NCBI GenBank assembly: GCA_016584305.1
Contig: JACEEZ010020444.1
Coordinates: 32,501-96,500 of the forward strand
Direction of reading: 5' to 3'
Source: Chionoecetes opilio
Taxonomy: Eukaryota; Arthropoda; Malacostraca; Decapoda; Majidae
Length of the DNA stretch: 64,000 nucleotides
Positions 25,193 to 35,350 of this stretch are shown piece by piece. A program made the translations under genes and the position numbers. Position 1 is the stretch's first letter. Every line of letters starts with the position of its first letter. Under the pieces are notes generated by a model. It had not been told where the DNA came from. It searched no databases and saw only the letters and a program-made list of their open reading frames with translations.

Positions 25193-25630
25193 TGAAATTT
25201 CATCATTAATTTTTTCATAGTCATCCCTGCAACTTTACTTCCCATTGAGAAGTCAAGTAATAAAAACGCGCGCTTTTTAAAAATGTGTGCATTTCTGCCC
25301 GGAGGACCGCCCACTCGATCCTCCAGCCAATAGGAACGACGAATGGGACGGGGCCAGTCTCGATGTACTTTCGCGAGCATCAGTCCACCCTGACCCGGTC
25401 TGGACTGGACTGAACCAGGGAGGTGAACGTCGCGAAAACGCGCTATATGTCGACCATAAACTCTTCGACAAACAAAATCATAATAAAATGGTTGTTCAGT
25501 AGTACAGGCATTATAGGTGATTACCAACTATACAATATGAATAACCCTTAAAAAAACACAGCTACGCATACACAGAATATTGACAAAGTTTAAATACAAG
25601 TATACAAAGTACTGACATATATACACTTAA

Positions 25631-26395
25631 CCCTTTCACGCACGAAAAGTTTAATAAGTTTTTCCGTCTACTGCGACATCAGTCTGGGGCTCTCTAAGGG
25701 GCCCCGCGTATGGCCTGACTCTGCGGCGAATGTTTTGGTTATGTTATCAATTTTAACCACGATTATTTTTTTTTCCAGGCATTATTATATATCGTTGGTT
25801 TCGCAAGAGATTATTCTGCCTTATGAAAGACAAAAATAACAAGAAATGCAAGTAAATAGCGGAGTTTAACGACTTAGAAAAAACATTGAGTAAAGAGAAA
25901 TAAGAAATACTTACTTACGTTCACCACTTCGTAGCTCGATATTTCCTGAATCAACTTTTTATGGTTTATATGCCAATAAAAGCGGATTTTTATGAGGATT
26001 CCAACGCTACCATTAAAATTTTCATATGGACAGTAGTTCTTGAGAAAATGGAGGAAAACTGAAACACATGTTGGAAGGCGGATTAGGCTACAATTATGGC
26101 TTACCCGGCTCGGGACACGTTTTAAAGGGACGGGCAGTCCGCGCTGACAGGCTGCCTGCTGAGAGTGAGCTGGAACACAGGCCCTTATCATTTCAAATCC
26201 ACCCTCACGAGGGAGTTGACAATTAGTTTATTTTATAGGCCTAGCTTGAATCTTTTACGCAGTAAATTTTGACGCGATTCTGATAAATACTTTATTTTTG
26301 GCGAATTTTTAAATGTTTTTTTACGCAGTTCGAGTCAAAAGCTCAGATGTACACGGGCCCGTTTTGACGCGATCACGTCACCGTGCGTGAAAGGG
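25631..26395. mobile_element. piggyBac-type MITE
   Basis: Ends CCCTTTCACGCACG and CGTGCGTGAAAGGG, flanked on both sides by TTAA (25627-25630 and 26396-26399). CCC...GGG termini with TTAA duplications are the signature of piggyBac elements. 765 bp, non-coding. Confidence 0.88.
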
Positions 26396-26642
26396 TTAAT
26401 AAAGATACATTTATGATCGGTTTGGTATATACATTCTCTAACATCATGTATTTTGACCCGAAAAAAACAAATAGGTCTTTATTTTCTTTTTTGAAATTTG
26501 GTAAATTACTAGCATCCATCAGACTTTTCATATCAATAGGAAGATAAATCCATTACTGAGGACCTTCACACAATACAATGTTGTTGCAGAGGGATGTCCG
26601 AAACTGTGGGTGGGATGCGTGGGAAACTGTGTGGGACTTAAG

Positions 26643-26710
26643 CAGATGACTGCGGATCCTTGTCAGCAAGATGGGCAAGCACCTTGCCTGGCACGCTGAG
26701 CAGTGTAATA
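26643..26710 (-). pseudogene. LINE-A reverse transcriptase, downstream half of split copy
   Basis: The minus frame reads ITLLSVPGKVLAHL, continuing the LINE-A protein that stops at DCNNYRG near 34714. In the uninterrupted relative at 45100 the two parts are contiguous. LINE-B (26711-34713) therefore inserted into an existing LINE-A copy. Sequence left of 26643 no longer matches LINE-A. Confidence 0.8.
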
Positions 26711-27025
26711 ATAATAATAATAATAATTTTATTATCGCCCGGAGGCATACAGACAAAAAAAGCAACAACAAGACAAGGAGTTAACTTAAGTACTAGAGCA
26801 AAAAAACAACAACATAATATAGGCATATTGGGGGACATACTAAATAGTATCAAAGTGCATATATGTAGTACATAGGGTATACATACATGGACACCTGTGC
26901 TACCCCACAATATGCACAAGCAGCAGACTCAGCCATCGCTGTTGTATAGGTCCACATACATAGGCCGAGCTCTGCCTGACGGAGGTGATGATGGAGTTCT
27001 CAGAGAGCTCCACCCTACTCCTTAA

Positions 27026-27415
27026 CCCCTTGAGTCCCAGAACGTAATTTTCATTGTAATTTGACTACCATTAGACGATTGTAATTAATATAAGCAATAT
27101 TTTATCGATGTGACTTGTTTGGTATCCTTGTCCACTAGCTACCCGTCAGGGTGGCGCGGTTGGTAGAGCTGTTGTCTCGCATGCAGTCTCTGCATTCGGT
27201 CAGAGGTTCGAGGCCACCAAGTTCGTCCTGGCGTGGTGGCGCTTTGTATAGCCAATAACCTTGTAGTTGGTACTTGCAAAGTGTCTAGATAGGATCAAAG
27301 TAGCTTATCTTATCTTGTCCACTAGCTAATTTGGTATATCAAGTTAGTTTTCCTAATTTTATGGCTAACAACAGACGATTTTATTTAGCAAAGGAAAGAT
27401 CTGGGTGTGAAGGGG
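27026..27415. mobile_element. piggyBac-type MITE inside LINE-B, itself holding a SINE
   Basis: Ends CCCCTTGAGTCCCAGA and TCTGGGTGTGAAGGGG, flanked by TTAA (27022-27025) and a mutated TCAA (27416-27419). Removing the element and one TTAA restores the LINE-B frame VFSLRSRVELSENS without a gap, which is strong proof of insertion. Confidence 0.85.
27142..27313 (+). mobile_element. tRNA-derived SINE, complete
   Basis: 172 bp flanked by a perfect 15-bp duplication CTTGTCCACTAGCTA (27127-27141 and 27314-27328). The head contains an A-box-like TGGCGCGGTTGGTAGAGC and the B box GGTTCGAGGCC. The tail ends in CTTATCTTAT repeats. A truncated relative is at 3185-3275. Confidence 0.88.
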
Positions 27416-27419
27416 TCAA

Positions 27420-27956
27420 GCTGAACACGGAGTGTCAACGGATCACATCCAGATTATTCACCCCGTTCCTAGCGAAAGCCAGGGACGAGCTGCACCACCT
27501 GGGCAGCCCCAGAAGCCTCATAAGGATGTCATTGTGACAAACCTTAAGGCGGGTCAGAGTGGCCACCTTGAACCGCGACCACAGCGAGTTGCAGTATATA
27601 GAGTAGCAGTGACTCCTGAATAACTCCATCTTCACCTCTCTGCTACAGTAGGAAAATTTCCTCTATAGAGTATTTCCCACGACAAGAAGCTTGGTGGTCT
27701 GCTTGATGATCATCATCATCAGTCATGTCGTGGGATATACCATGGCCTAAGTATGCGAATCTATCCACAAAAGTGAGGGCAGACCCACTGAATCATGCTG
27801 TTTTGAGGTAATTCACCTGAGTGCGTGCCGGTGATACTGCCATGCACTCTGTCTTAGTGGTGTTGTAGACAATGTCATGCTTGGCAGCATACACCTGACA
27901 CACATTGATAAGGTCCTGCAACGCATCCGCAGTGGGTGCGAACAGTACCCATCATA
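27420..27956 (-). pseudogene. LINE-B reverse transcriptase, C-terminal part
   Basis: On minus, APTADALQDLINVC follows the catalytic YADD region (which lies at 33320-33335 beyond the BEL insertion). Then come FAYLGHGISHDM and NDILMRLLGLPRWCSSS, the connection and thumb segments of this LINE family. Small frameshifts occur. The frame continues across the MITE into 27021. Confidence 0.75.
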
Positions 27957-27961
27957 TATAA

Positions 27962-28723
27962 TGTGGAAATTATCCACCAAACACCCTCTCATAATTGGTA
28001 GAGTGGTGGTTTGTCCCCCCCCCCCCCCTAGTGAGGGAGTTATTGTCCGCTCGTCATAGGGGTAAGTAGGAGTGTATATATATAATTTAAATGGTAATGG
28101 GTTATAATTAAGGTAATTTGAGTAAGTGATAAGTGCTGGGATAGAATAATTGAACATTCCTAGTAATATTAAGCATTTGCACCTTATATAATTAGCACCT
28201 TGGTTTGAAGCGCGGTCATTGACTATCGTCATTAGATTCTAGGCCACCTGTAATTATACACGTGGCATAGGTATTGGTAGCAGGGGACTCGTGCCCACCG
28301 GAGAAATCAGTATCACTCAAGCCCTCATGGGATTAACATCTTTTCTCTGATTAAAGAAGAGATTTGTACATACGTTAATTTTGTACATATAAGTGATAAG
28401 ACAATAGGACGTGTTAAAATTCAACACAAGTGATTATAGCCGCGCGTCATGGATACTTTGGTGTGAAAACCCGCCTGACGCCACCAACTTTCCGCCCTCG
28501 GCTATCAAGTCTCTTGTCACGGGCGGCCTGATCACGCGCTGACCACTTCGGATCATAAGAACAGGCATTATTGATAAAAGCCTACAGCGATTCAACCCAC
28601 TATCCACCGATAAGTATCCTAGTTAGTTGATTAGCTGGGGTATTGTGTCGGGATGAGATAGAACATGAGTTTTGATTACGTAAGACTCGCATTAAATATA
28701 TGTTTGTGATACAAATTTCCACA
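27962..28723 (+). repeat. 5' LTR of BEL copy 2
   Basis: 762 bp, TGTGG...CCACA. It is followed at once by TGGTGTGCCGAGTGAGG, the probable primer-binding site. It pairs with 32544-33307 and differs by a limited number of substitutions. Confidence 0.9.
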
Positions 28724-29253
28724 TGGTGTGCCGAGTGAGGAATATTGATGTTCATGTGATTCAAAGTGGTTGTTAATTGTGAGGCGTAATTATGAGCCTA
28801 CCACAATTGCTGGTTATGCTGGAGGCGGGGTGTTTTGCGGCGTCAGGAATGACTCAACCGGGTAACTACCATACGCCAGGTAGTACATAACATCAGAGGT
28901 TACGTAGACTAGTTAGTTGTAATAGTTTAAGTGGTGGTTGGTCATAGGCCTGGTTATAAGCCTTGTTAGGCCAGCCAACAGCGCTTCCCGCACTTATAAT
29001 ATAATTAATTATCAACTGACAATTATATATAGTAACGTGATCCTGCATTTAATATTTTATTTAAGTTAATTAACTAAATCATGGCGAAATTAGCTGAGCA
29101 TTCATTATCAGCTAAATTAGCAATGCTCACACGGATTATAATAAATGTGAGGACGCAATTAAGTCAATTCCTGTTGATTATATTAATTTAAAGACAGGTC
29201 TACCATTGTTAAATGAGCAATGGAATAAATATGAGGAGGCTTACTGCCTATAT

Positions 29254-30284
29254 ATACACCTGCCCCACAATTCTGGGACTGAGAGTGCTGTGAAGTGTGG
29301 GGCAGGTGTATCCAGCTTCTTTCCTGTGAATACAGGAGTGAGGCAAGGGTGCGTCCTTGCCCCATCACTTTTCAACGCTTGTATGGACTGGGTATTGGAC
29401 AAGGTTGTAGATCAAAGTGATTGTGGAGCATCTGTCGGCAACACCAAGATCACTGATCTTGTTTTTGCCGATGATGCAGTAATCTTTGCTGAGTCGCTGG
29501 AGGTCCTGGTGATGGCTCTCGAGGCGCTGCACGAGGAGGCAAAGCCTTTGGGACTTGAGGTCTCCTGGCTCAAGACCAAGGTCCAGGTGTTTGGAGACTT
29601 ACTAGATGAAGCAGTACAGTCTGTTCATGCGTGTGGCGAGGACATTGAGATCTTGGAAAGTTTTATATACCTTGGTATCGCAGCCCATAATGACGGCGGG
29701 TCACGTCAAGAAGTCTTACGGCGGATTGGCATAGCCCACGGTGTTATGGACTCGCTCAGCGGGAGTATTTGGCGTTGTCGGTACCTGTGCAGGAGGACAA
29801 AGATCCGGATCTTCAAGTCGCTTGTGATCCCTGTCTTACTCTATGGTTGTGAGACATGGACACTAAATAGTGACTTGAAGAGACGAATCAATGCCTTTGG
29901 TAATAAGTGTCTTCGCAGAATCATGGGGTATCGCTGGGATGATTACGTATCAAATCAGCGATTGCACCGTGAGACTGAATCGAGGCCTATTACCTGCATA
30001 GTCCGTCAGCGCCAACTTCGGCTATATGGGCATGTGGCACGCTACCCTGAAACCGATCCTTCCCATCGGGTTGTATCTGTAAGAGACAATCCGGCGTGGA
30101 GGAGGCCAAGGGGGCGCCCACAAGGCTCGTGGCTGGGGCAAGTTGATGTTTCTTTTCGAGAGCTGCTTGGTATGGGAAAGGAGCCTGCATGGGAACTTGT
30201 GCGTGGTGACCCCCGGGAGTGGCGTCGTAGGGTGGGCGAGGCGACGCGCCCCCCGGCGTATGCCCCCAATGATTGATTGATTGA
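29254..30284 (+). mobile_element. LINE-A copy, 5'-truncated, inserted in BEL gag
   Basis: Flanked by a perfect 13-bp duplication TTACTGCCTATAT (29241-29253 and 30285-30297). It ends in a short (TTGA)n tail, as other LINE-A copies do. Target-primed insertion with 5' truncation explains the structure. Confidence 0.92.
29257..30276 (+). CDS. LINE-A reverse transcriptase, C-terminal two thirds (intact frame)
   Basis: An open frame from the RT palm onward: GTESAVKCGAGVS, TGVRQGCVLAPSLFNACMDW, then DLVFADDAVIFAE with the catalytic Asp pair. Then come thumb and connection segments (LLYGCETWTLN, RRIMGYRWDD, RQRQLRLYGHVARYP) and the family C-terminus PPAYAPND. The fingers and the endonuclease are missing by 5' truncation. 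No internal stop: this is the youngest-looking coding piece in the window. The open frame starts upstream in BEL gag (29206), so any translated product would be a Gag-LINE chimera. I assign it to an RTE/I-like LINE group only loosely. Confidence 0.85.
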   Translation, partial: HLPHNSGTESAVKCGAGVSSFFPVNTGVRQGCVLAPSLFNACMDWVLDKVVDQSDCGASVGNTKITDLVFADDAVIFAESLEVLVMALEALHEEAKPLGLEVSWLKTKVQVFGDLLDEAVQSVHACGEDIEILESFIYLGIAAHNDGGSRQEVLRRIGIAHGVMDSLSGSIWRCRYLCRRTKIRIFKSLVIPVLLYGCETWTLNSDLKRRINAFGNKCLRRIMGYRWDDYVSNQRLHRETESRPITCIVRQRQLRLYGHVARYPETDPSHRVVSVRDNPAWRRPRGRPQGSWLGQVDVSFRELLGMGKEPAWELVRGDPREWRRRVGEATRPPAYAPND

Positions 30285-30732
30285 TTACTGCCTATATGAA
30301 GTTCAATTAAGACAAGCTGGGGATAAAGAAATGATTCACCAATGTGTTATCAATCATGAACACGAATGTCAAAGATATCTCGATAAAGTAATTGAATATG
30401 AGGGATTACTGGAGTGTGCTCATATTCCATCAACAGCTATAGCTTCTTTAACCCAAATTTTGCAAGGTATTAAGCAAGAACCCCCCCACAGGGAGATAAC
30501 GATTATTACGCTTGAGGGTAATCAGCTATATCAGCCACCCGCAGAGTTTAAAGATCCTTCGTTAGTGGGTATTTATCCTGCGCCTATTACGCAAATCAAA
30601 CAGCCTGTGATTAAGATACAAACTTTTCAGCCTACCAGTAAACCACTTAGACCTACTCAAATAATAGATACAATCCCTATATCCAGGGCGACTTCTAGTG
30701 AATAATAAATTAATTCTAGCGAATAATAAATT

Positions 30733-31718
30733 GTGTCTTATGTGAGGGGGAACATACACCCTCCACATGTAATATCTATTCAGATTGTTACACGAGAGTT
30801 GAAAGGTTAATGCGTCTCGGTAATTGCCTAACCTGTCTCCGTGGTAAACATGCTTCAAATGCATGCCCTATAAACTTAAGAACTTGTAGGAAATGTAAAC
30901 AATCTGTATATAATATAGCTCTTTGTCCTAACAGTGATAATAACTCAGACCCTACAGTAGTTAAAATGGCAGTCACTAATAAGAGTAGTTCAGCAGCGGT
31001 TCCTACTGCCGAATTGAAGGTGTACCATAATGGTAATTCAGTCATAGTAAAGACAATGTTTGACAGTGGTGCACAAAGATCCTTCATAAGCAGGGAGATA
31101 GTTGAATTATTACAACTACCCATAGTTAATAAAGTGAATTTAGCGATATCAGGTTTTCTCGCCAATAATGAGGTTCAAACCTTTGACATAGTTCAACCCC
31201 TAGTCCAATTAGGAAGATATACATGTAGGGTAGCTGCTGTAGTTAATGATATTGGTATCAGCTTAACTGTTAATGGACTAAAGGACACAGCTGAAATGCT
31301 GAGGGATAATGGTGTTAAACTAGTTAGTAATACCTTCAAAGACGTCGATGGTCCCTTCCAATTAATTATAGGCGCTGATTATTTCGGGCGTTACCTAAGG
31401 AAGGTCATCAACATACATAACGTCTCTATGTTCACCAGTGCTGGTGGTAAGGTAATAATGGGACCCATCCCACATACTCACCAAGCCGAACAAGAGGAGA
31501 GTATTCCTAGTCATGCACAGCCCCTACTAATTACCAAAATTGGAACCACTTTCTTTTCCACACCAATAAGTGAGGTATTAGAGGAAGGTGATATTCCAGT
31601 TCATAATCAATACATCGCCACTAATGAAAATCCTAATAATAATGTGTCGCGAGGAGATAATAACCTCAAATTGAACACAGGATTATTGTTTAAAAGCCCT
31701 ACCTGGCTGAAAGAGTAA
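30733..31718 (+). pseudogene. BEL zinc knuckles and protease (copy 2)
   Basis: Begins CVLCEGEHTPSTC, then CLTCLRGKHASNAC and CRKCKQSVYNIALC. The third knuckle has Tyr where copy 1 has the zinc-binding His. It continues without a stop into the protease (FDSGAQRSFISREIVELLQL) and ends at LLFKSPTWLKE with a stop at 31716-31718. The single Gag-Pro frame shows the organisation that a stop in copy 1 obscures. Confidence 0.85.
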
Positions 31719-31722
31719 TAAT

Positions 31723-32513
31723 ATGCCTATACAGGTTTCCACTCAGCCAGACATATCTGTAGATATAATAAGGGAACCTGAATTGATCCCAGATCCTGTG
31801 ATAGACATAGAAAGGTGTTCTTTACTGAGCAAACTAATTAAGACTACTAATTTAGTCCTCAAATCCATTAAAAGGGATAGCTCTGACTCTTTGAAGTTTT
31901 CGGTCAGAGCAATACAAAAGCAGGTATTTCCTGAGGAATATCAGCTCTTGGCCTCAGCCAGCCCCCATAGGAACAAATTGACCAAATTATTAGGTCTGTA
32001 CCTTGATTATGAGGGCATAATTAGGTGTCGAGGTCGAAATTTGAAAGCTGATCTTCCAAATACCACCTGCCATCCCATACTAATTCCCAAACGCCATCAT
32101 CCTACTAAATTGTTGGTGGAAGAATATCATAGGAACTCATTACATGGCGGAATGGCTACAATAATAGCCGATAACAGGTGTCATTTTGGATAAATCATTG
32201 GAGACAGGCAGTCAAATATTACCTCAAATCTCTCATTAAATTTAATAGATCTGAGTGTACACTAGTCTCCTATCTAGGTCCCCCTGAACTTCCCGCTGAT
32301 AATGAGCTCCTAAAACCATTTGAGGTCAATGGTGATGACTATACTGGGGATACTATAACATCAGGAGACAACTCTCCCCCCGATCAAGTATATGTCAGCA
32401 CATTCACTGGTACCTATATCAGAGCTGTTAATTTAAAAAAAGCTAAAGACCAAAGTGCCGAAACCACTAAGCAAATGTTCCGGCGCTATGTGGCCTGGGG
32501 TGATGTCACCTGA
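31723..32513 (+). pseudogene. BEL post-RNase-H linker and truncated integrase (copy 2)
   Basis: Two overlapping frames. The first runs from PDPVIDIERCSLLS through RNKLTKLLGLYLDYEG, HPILIPKRHHPTKLL and EYHRNSLHGG (the integrase zinc-binding histidines). A frameshift at about 32180 leads to INHWRQAVKYYLKS and PPELPADNELL. The core start GDDYTGDTITSG then ends at YVAWGDVT. The second catalytic Asp and the Glu of DDE are absent, and so is everything downstream. Confidence 0.82.
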
Positions 32514-32543
32514 AGCGGAACTTCAGTTTTCGCCGGCCCCCGG

Positions 32544-33307
32544 TGTGGAAATTATCCACCAAACACACTCTCATAATTGGTAGAGTGGTGTTTTGTCCCC
32601 CCCCCTCCCCCCTAGTGAGGGAGCTATTGTCCGCTCGTCATAGGGGTGAGTAGGAATGTATACATATAATTTAAATGGTAATGGGTTATAATTAAGGTAA
32701 TTTGAGTAAATGATAGGTGCTGGGATAGAATAATTGAACATTCCCAGTAATATTAAGCATTTGCATCTTATATAATTAGCACCTTGGTTTGAAGCGCGGT
32801 CATTGACTATCGTCATTAGATTCTAGGCCACTTGTAATTATACACGTGGCATAGGTATTGGTAACAGGAGACTCGTGCCCACCGGAGAAATCAGTATCAC
32901 TCCAGCCCTCATGGGATTAACATCTTTTCTCTGATTAAAGAAGAGATTTGTACATACGTTAATTTTGTACATATAAGTGATAAGACAATAGGACGTGTTA
33001 AAATTCAACACAAGTGATTATAGCCGCGCGTCATGGATACTTTGGTGTGAAAACCCGCCTGACGCCACCAACTTTCCGCCCTCGGCTATCAAGTCTCTTG
33101 TCACGGGCGGCCTGATCTCGCGCTGACCACTTCGGATCATAAGAACAGGCAGTATTGATAAAAGCTTACAGCGATTCAACCCACTATCCACCGATAAGTA
33201 TCCTAGTTAGTTGATTAGCTGGGGTATTGTGTCGGGATGAGATAGAACATGGGTTTTGATTAGGTAAGACTCACATTAAATATATGTTTGTGATACAAAT
33301 TTCCACA
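32544..33307 (+). repeat. 3' LTR of BEL copy 2
   Basis: 764 bp, partner of 27962-28723. Confidence 0.9.
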
Positions 33308-33312
33308 TATGA

Positions 33313-34713
33313 TATCATATATGATATCATCAGCATATCTCAGTGAGTTGATGCACCCATCATGTATGAGGCAGCCGATACCTGTATCACGAAGGTTGGC
33401 ACTGAAATCATCCGTGTACACATTGTACAGGTAGGGAGATAAAATCCCCCCCTGACGAATACCATTGGCAGTAATAAAGGACAGCGAGAAGGAATTACGC
33501 CACTTAACAGTAAATTCCTGGGTAGTGTACCAGTACATTACTAAATTAACAATGTATCCAGGTGTACCCCTGACGAGAAGTTTATGAAAGAGCTTCCAGT
33601 AATTAACTGTCAAACGCTTTTCTGGCATCCAGGAAACACATAAACAGGTGAATTTCTGGAAATGTAGTACTGAATGATATTCTTCAATGTCCACACACAT
33701 ATATCAGTGCCAAGGCCTTTCTCATAGCTGAACTGATTGTCCAATGTATATAGGTAGGCCTCAAGACGATGGAGCACCACTTTCTCCAGCACCTTGGACA
33801 GAGCAGTCGCTATGGCAATGGGCCTGTAATTGCCAGAGTTAGCAAGGTCCTTCACTTTGCTCTTAAGTAAAGGCACTATAAGCACTGCCAAAACCTGACT
33901 GGGTATGTACTGATGGCAGACACAGGAATTGATGAAGAGATAGAACCATGTAACCAGGCTGGGGGGCACATATTTAAATGCCCCAGAAGTGAGCCCATCC
34001 ATACCCAAAGCCTCACTGGAGGAGAGGCTTTGCAATATCCCTCTCATTTCCTCGTGGTCCACGCTGCGGAAACCCTGCAACGACACACCACGCATCCCAC
34101 TACGCAGGGCATTCTCACTCTCGTCGTCCCTCACACAGTTGAGAATGCCCTTGAAATGGTCTCCCCACATGGAGGCGATGCCCTCCTCCCCCTCAGCGTG
34201 ATCCACCCGTAGGGGAAGCGTGTGTGAGCCCGGGTTCATGCTGCCCACGCCACGCCAAAAGTCAAAGGAGTCACCAGCGGCCAGCTTGTCAGCCAGGGAC
34301 TGGGCACGAAGCTGGTGCTCATGTGACTTACACCATCTGAGACACAGCTTGAATCTGGCACTGGTGCTCCTCATTCTCTCAGCCAGTGGCCACCAACGCG
34401 GACTACCACCCGCTCTCCACTCAATGAAGGACTCCCACGCGGCACTGTGCGCCTCACGAACAAACTCATTCCAGCCTGGTATCTGCCTCCATCTCTTCCT
34501 GCAAAAACCAAACACAGTCTGGCCAGCACGCACCAATCGCACCATGCACACTCTATCAACGCCTCGTGGAAGGCGTCGATGTCGTCATGGTGCCCACGGT
34601 CCATACATGCATTCTGGAAGCAACATACAGGATCTATGGCAATGCCACTCAGAAACTCTGTCACTACACGACCATACTCCTCTCTCTTCCGCCTGTCCCG
34701 AAAATCCCACTTG
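33313..34713 (-). pseudogene. LINE-B linker and reverse transcriptase, N-terminal part
   Basis: From 34713 on minus: KWDFRDRRKREEYGR (linker after the endonuclease), FKLCLRWCKSHEHQL, then RT fingers SGNYRPIAIATALSKVLEKV and FSYEKGLGTD. After a frameshift near 33620 the palm follows: VNYWKLFHKLL, GIRQGGILSPYLYNVYTDD and SLRYADDI, with the catalytic pair at about 33321-33335. The BEL insertion follows at once. The enzyme copies LINE RNA at a nicked target, but this copy is inactive. Confidence 0.82.
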
Positions 34714-35035
34714 CCGCGGTAATTGTTACAGTCCTGACGGTCCCCTTTCCCTTTCCAGATAGGGACGACCAGACCCCTTTTCCAGTCAGGAGGAAAGGTA
34801 CCTGATTGCCACACGACAGTCAGGACAGCATGCAACCCGCGAATCATGGCCTCACCCCCAGCTTTGAGGAGCTCCGCACTGATATTACAGACACCAGCTG
34901 CCTTTCCACTCCTCAACTTTGCTACAGCCTCTCTGACTTCATCAAGAGAGGTTGCGGTTTCGTCAATGGGAGGATCGGCATCCAGTGCCCGTAATCCAGT
35001 GGTGTGAAGCTGCTCAAGTGGAGGGTCCACCGTGA
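34714..35035 (-). pseudogene. LINE-A reverse transcriptase, upstream half of split copy
   Basis: The minus frame reads ADPPIDETATSLDEVREAV, GKAAGVCNISAELLKAGG and PPDWKRGLVVPIWKGKG, then DCNNYRG at the LINE-B junction. The first of these (PIDETA...EV-x-x-A-V) and the A-G-V-x-N-I-x-A-E-L-L block are RT finger motifs. The continuation is at 26710-26643. Confidence 0.82.
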
Positions 35036-35040
35036 ACAAT

Positions 35041-35112
35041 GTTGTCGAAGCCAGCAAAATAACCACATTTAAAAATAGATTAGATACTTATTCAAAAGTA
35101 AAAGGGTTTTGA
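35041..35112 (+). pseudogene. C-terminal tail of another LINE ORF2
   Basis: Twenty-three codons and a TGA: VVEASKITTFKNRLDTYSKV. The T-F-K-N-R-L-D-x-Y pattern is the common C-terminal end of arthropod LINE ORF2 proteins. Short, so only suggestive. Confidence 0.35.
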
Positions 35113-35350
35113 TATTATCCCGCGACTAATCCTCAATAACTTCCCGCGGATGAATTAGTGTTAGCTTTAATTTGCGTTAATGACAAAATGTTGTATTACG
35201 CAAAAAAAAAAGCTACCTCATCTGATATAAATAATTCTAGGAACTTTCACAAAAAAAAATCGCTACAGTCTTAGAACTGACATGTTTTTTCTTATCTAAA
35301 CATATACGCTAATAGTAGCGCAACATTACAATATTTCTTTAGTCCTTCAT

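Larger units (their letters stand above)
21604..25445 (-). mobile_element. TIR transposon carrying an XPG/FEN-like nuclease gene
   Basis: Ends are TAGCGCGTTTTCGCGA and its complement, followed by a shared GGTCTGGACTGGAC. The flanks give a 3-bp duplication TAT (21601-21603, 25446-25448). Subterminal inverted copies occur at 21820-21895 and 24785-24870. Inside is a minus-strand nuclease-like gene (22333-24373). Two smaller TIR elements landed inside it (23039-23878 and 24938-25192). Academ-type transposons are, from memory, associated with XPG nucleases and 3-4 bp duplications, so that is the best guess. No transposase domain is seen here, and it may be a deleted copy. Confidence 0.65.
29081..30740 (+). 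pseudogene. BEL gag (copy 2), split by LINE-A
   Basis: A start at about 29081 (MAKLAEHSL) is followed by frameshifts, then EQWNKYEEAYC up to 29253. Gag resumes at 30285 with YCLYEVQLRQAGDKE and runs to about 30700. There a duplicated GAATAATAAATT block (30702-30733) introduces stops before the zinc knuckles. Confidence 0.8.
27962..33307 (+). mobile_element. BEL/Pao-type element, internally deleted (copy 2)
   Basis: LTRs 27962-28723 and 32544-33307, flanked by TATAA / TATGA (one mismatch). It has the same gag-protease-truncated-integrase architecture and the same missing RT/RNase H as copy 1, in opposite orientation. A 5'-truncated LINE-A copy (29254-30284) sits in gag. The target is the RT motif of LINE-B. 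Confidence 0.88.
26711..34713 (-). mobile_element. LINE-B non-LTR retrotransposon, 5'-truncated, with nested insertions
   Basis: Runs on minus from 34713, inside the linker before RT, to a (TTA)n tail at 26711-26730. Segments: 34713-33313 (linker and RT), 27956-27420 and 27021-26731 (thumb, C-terminus and 3' UTR). Interruptions are a BEL element (27962-33307) and a piggyBac-type MITE (27026-27415). It was inserted in LINE-A with no visible TSD beyond the join itself. Confidence 0.85.
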
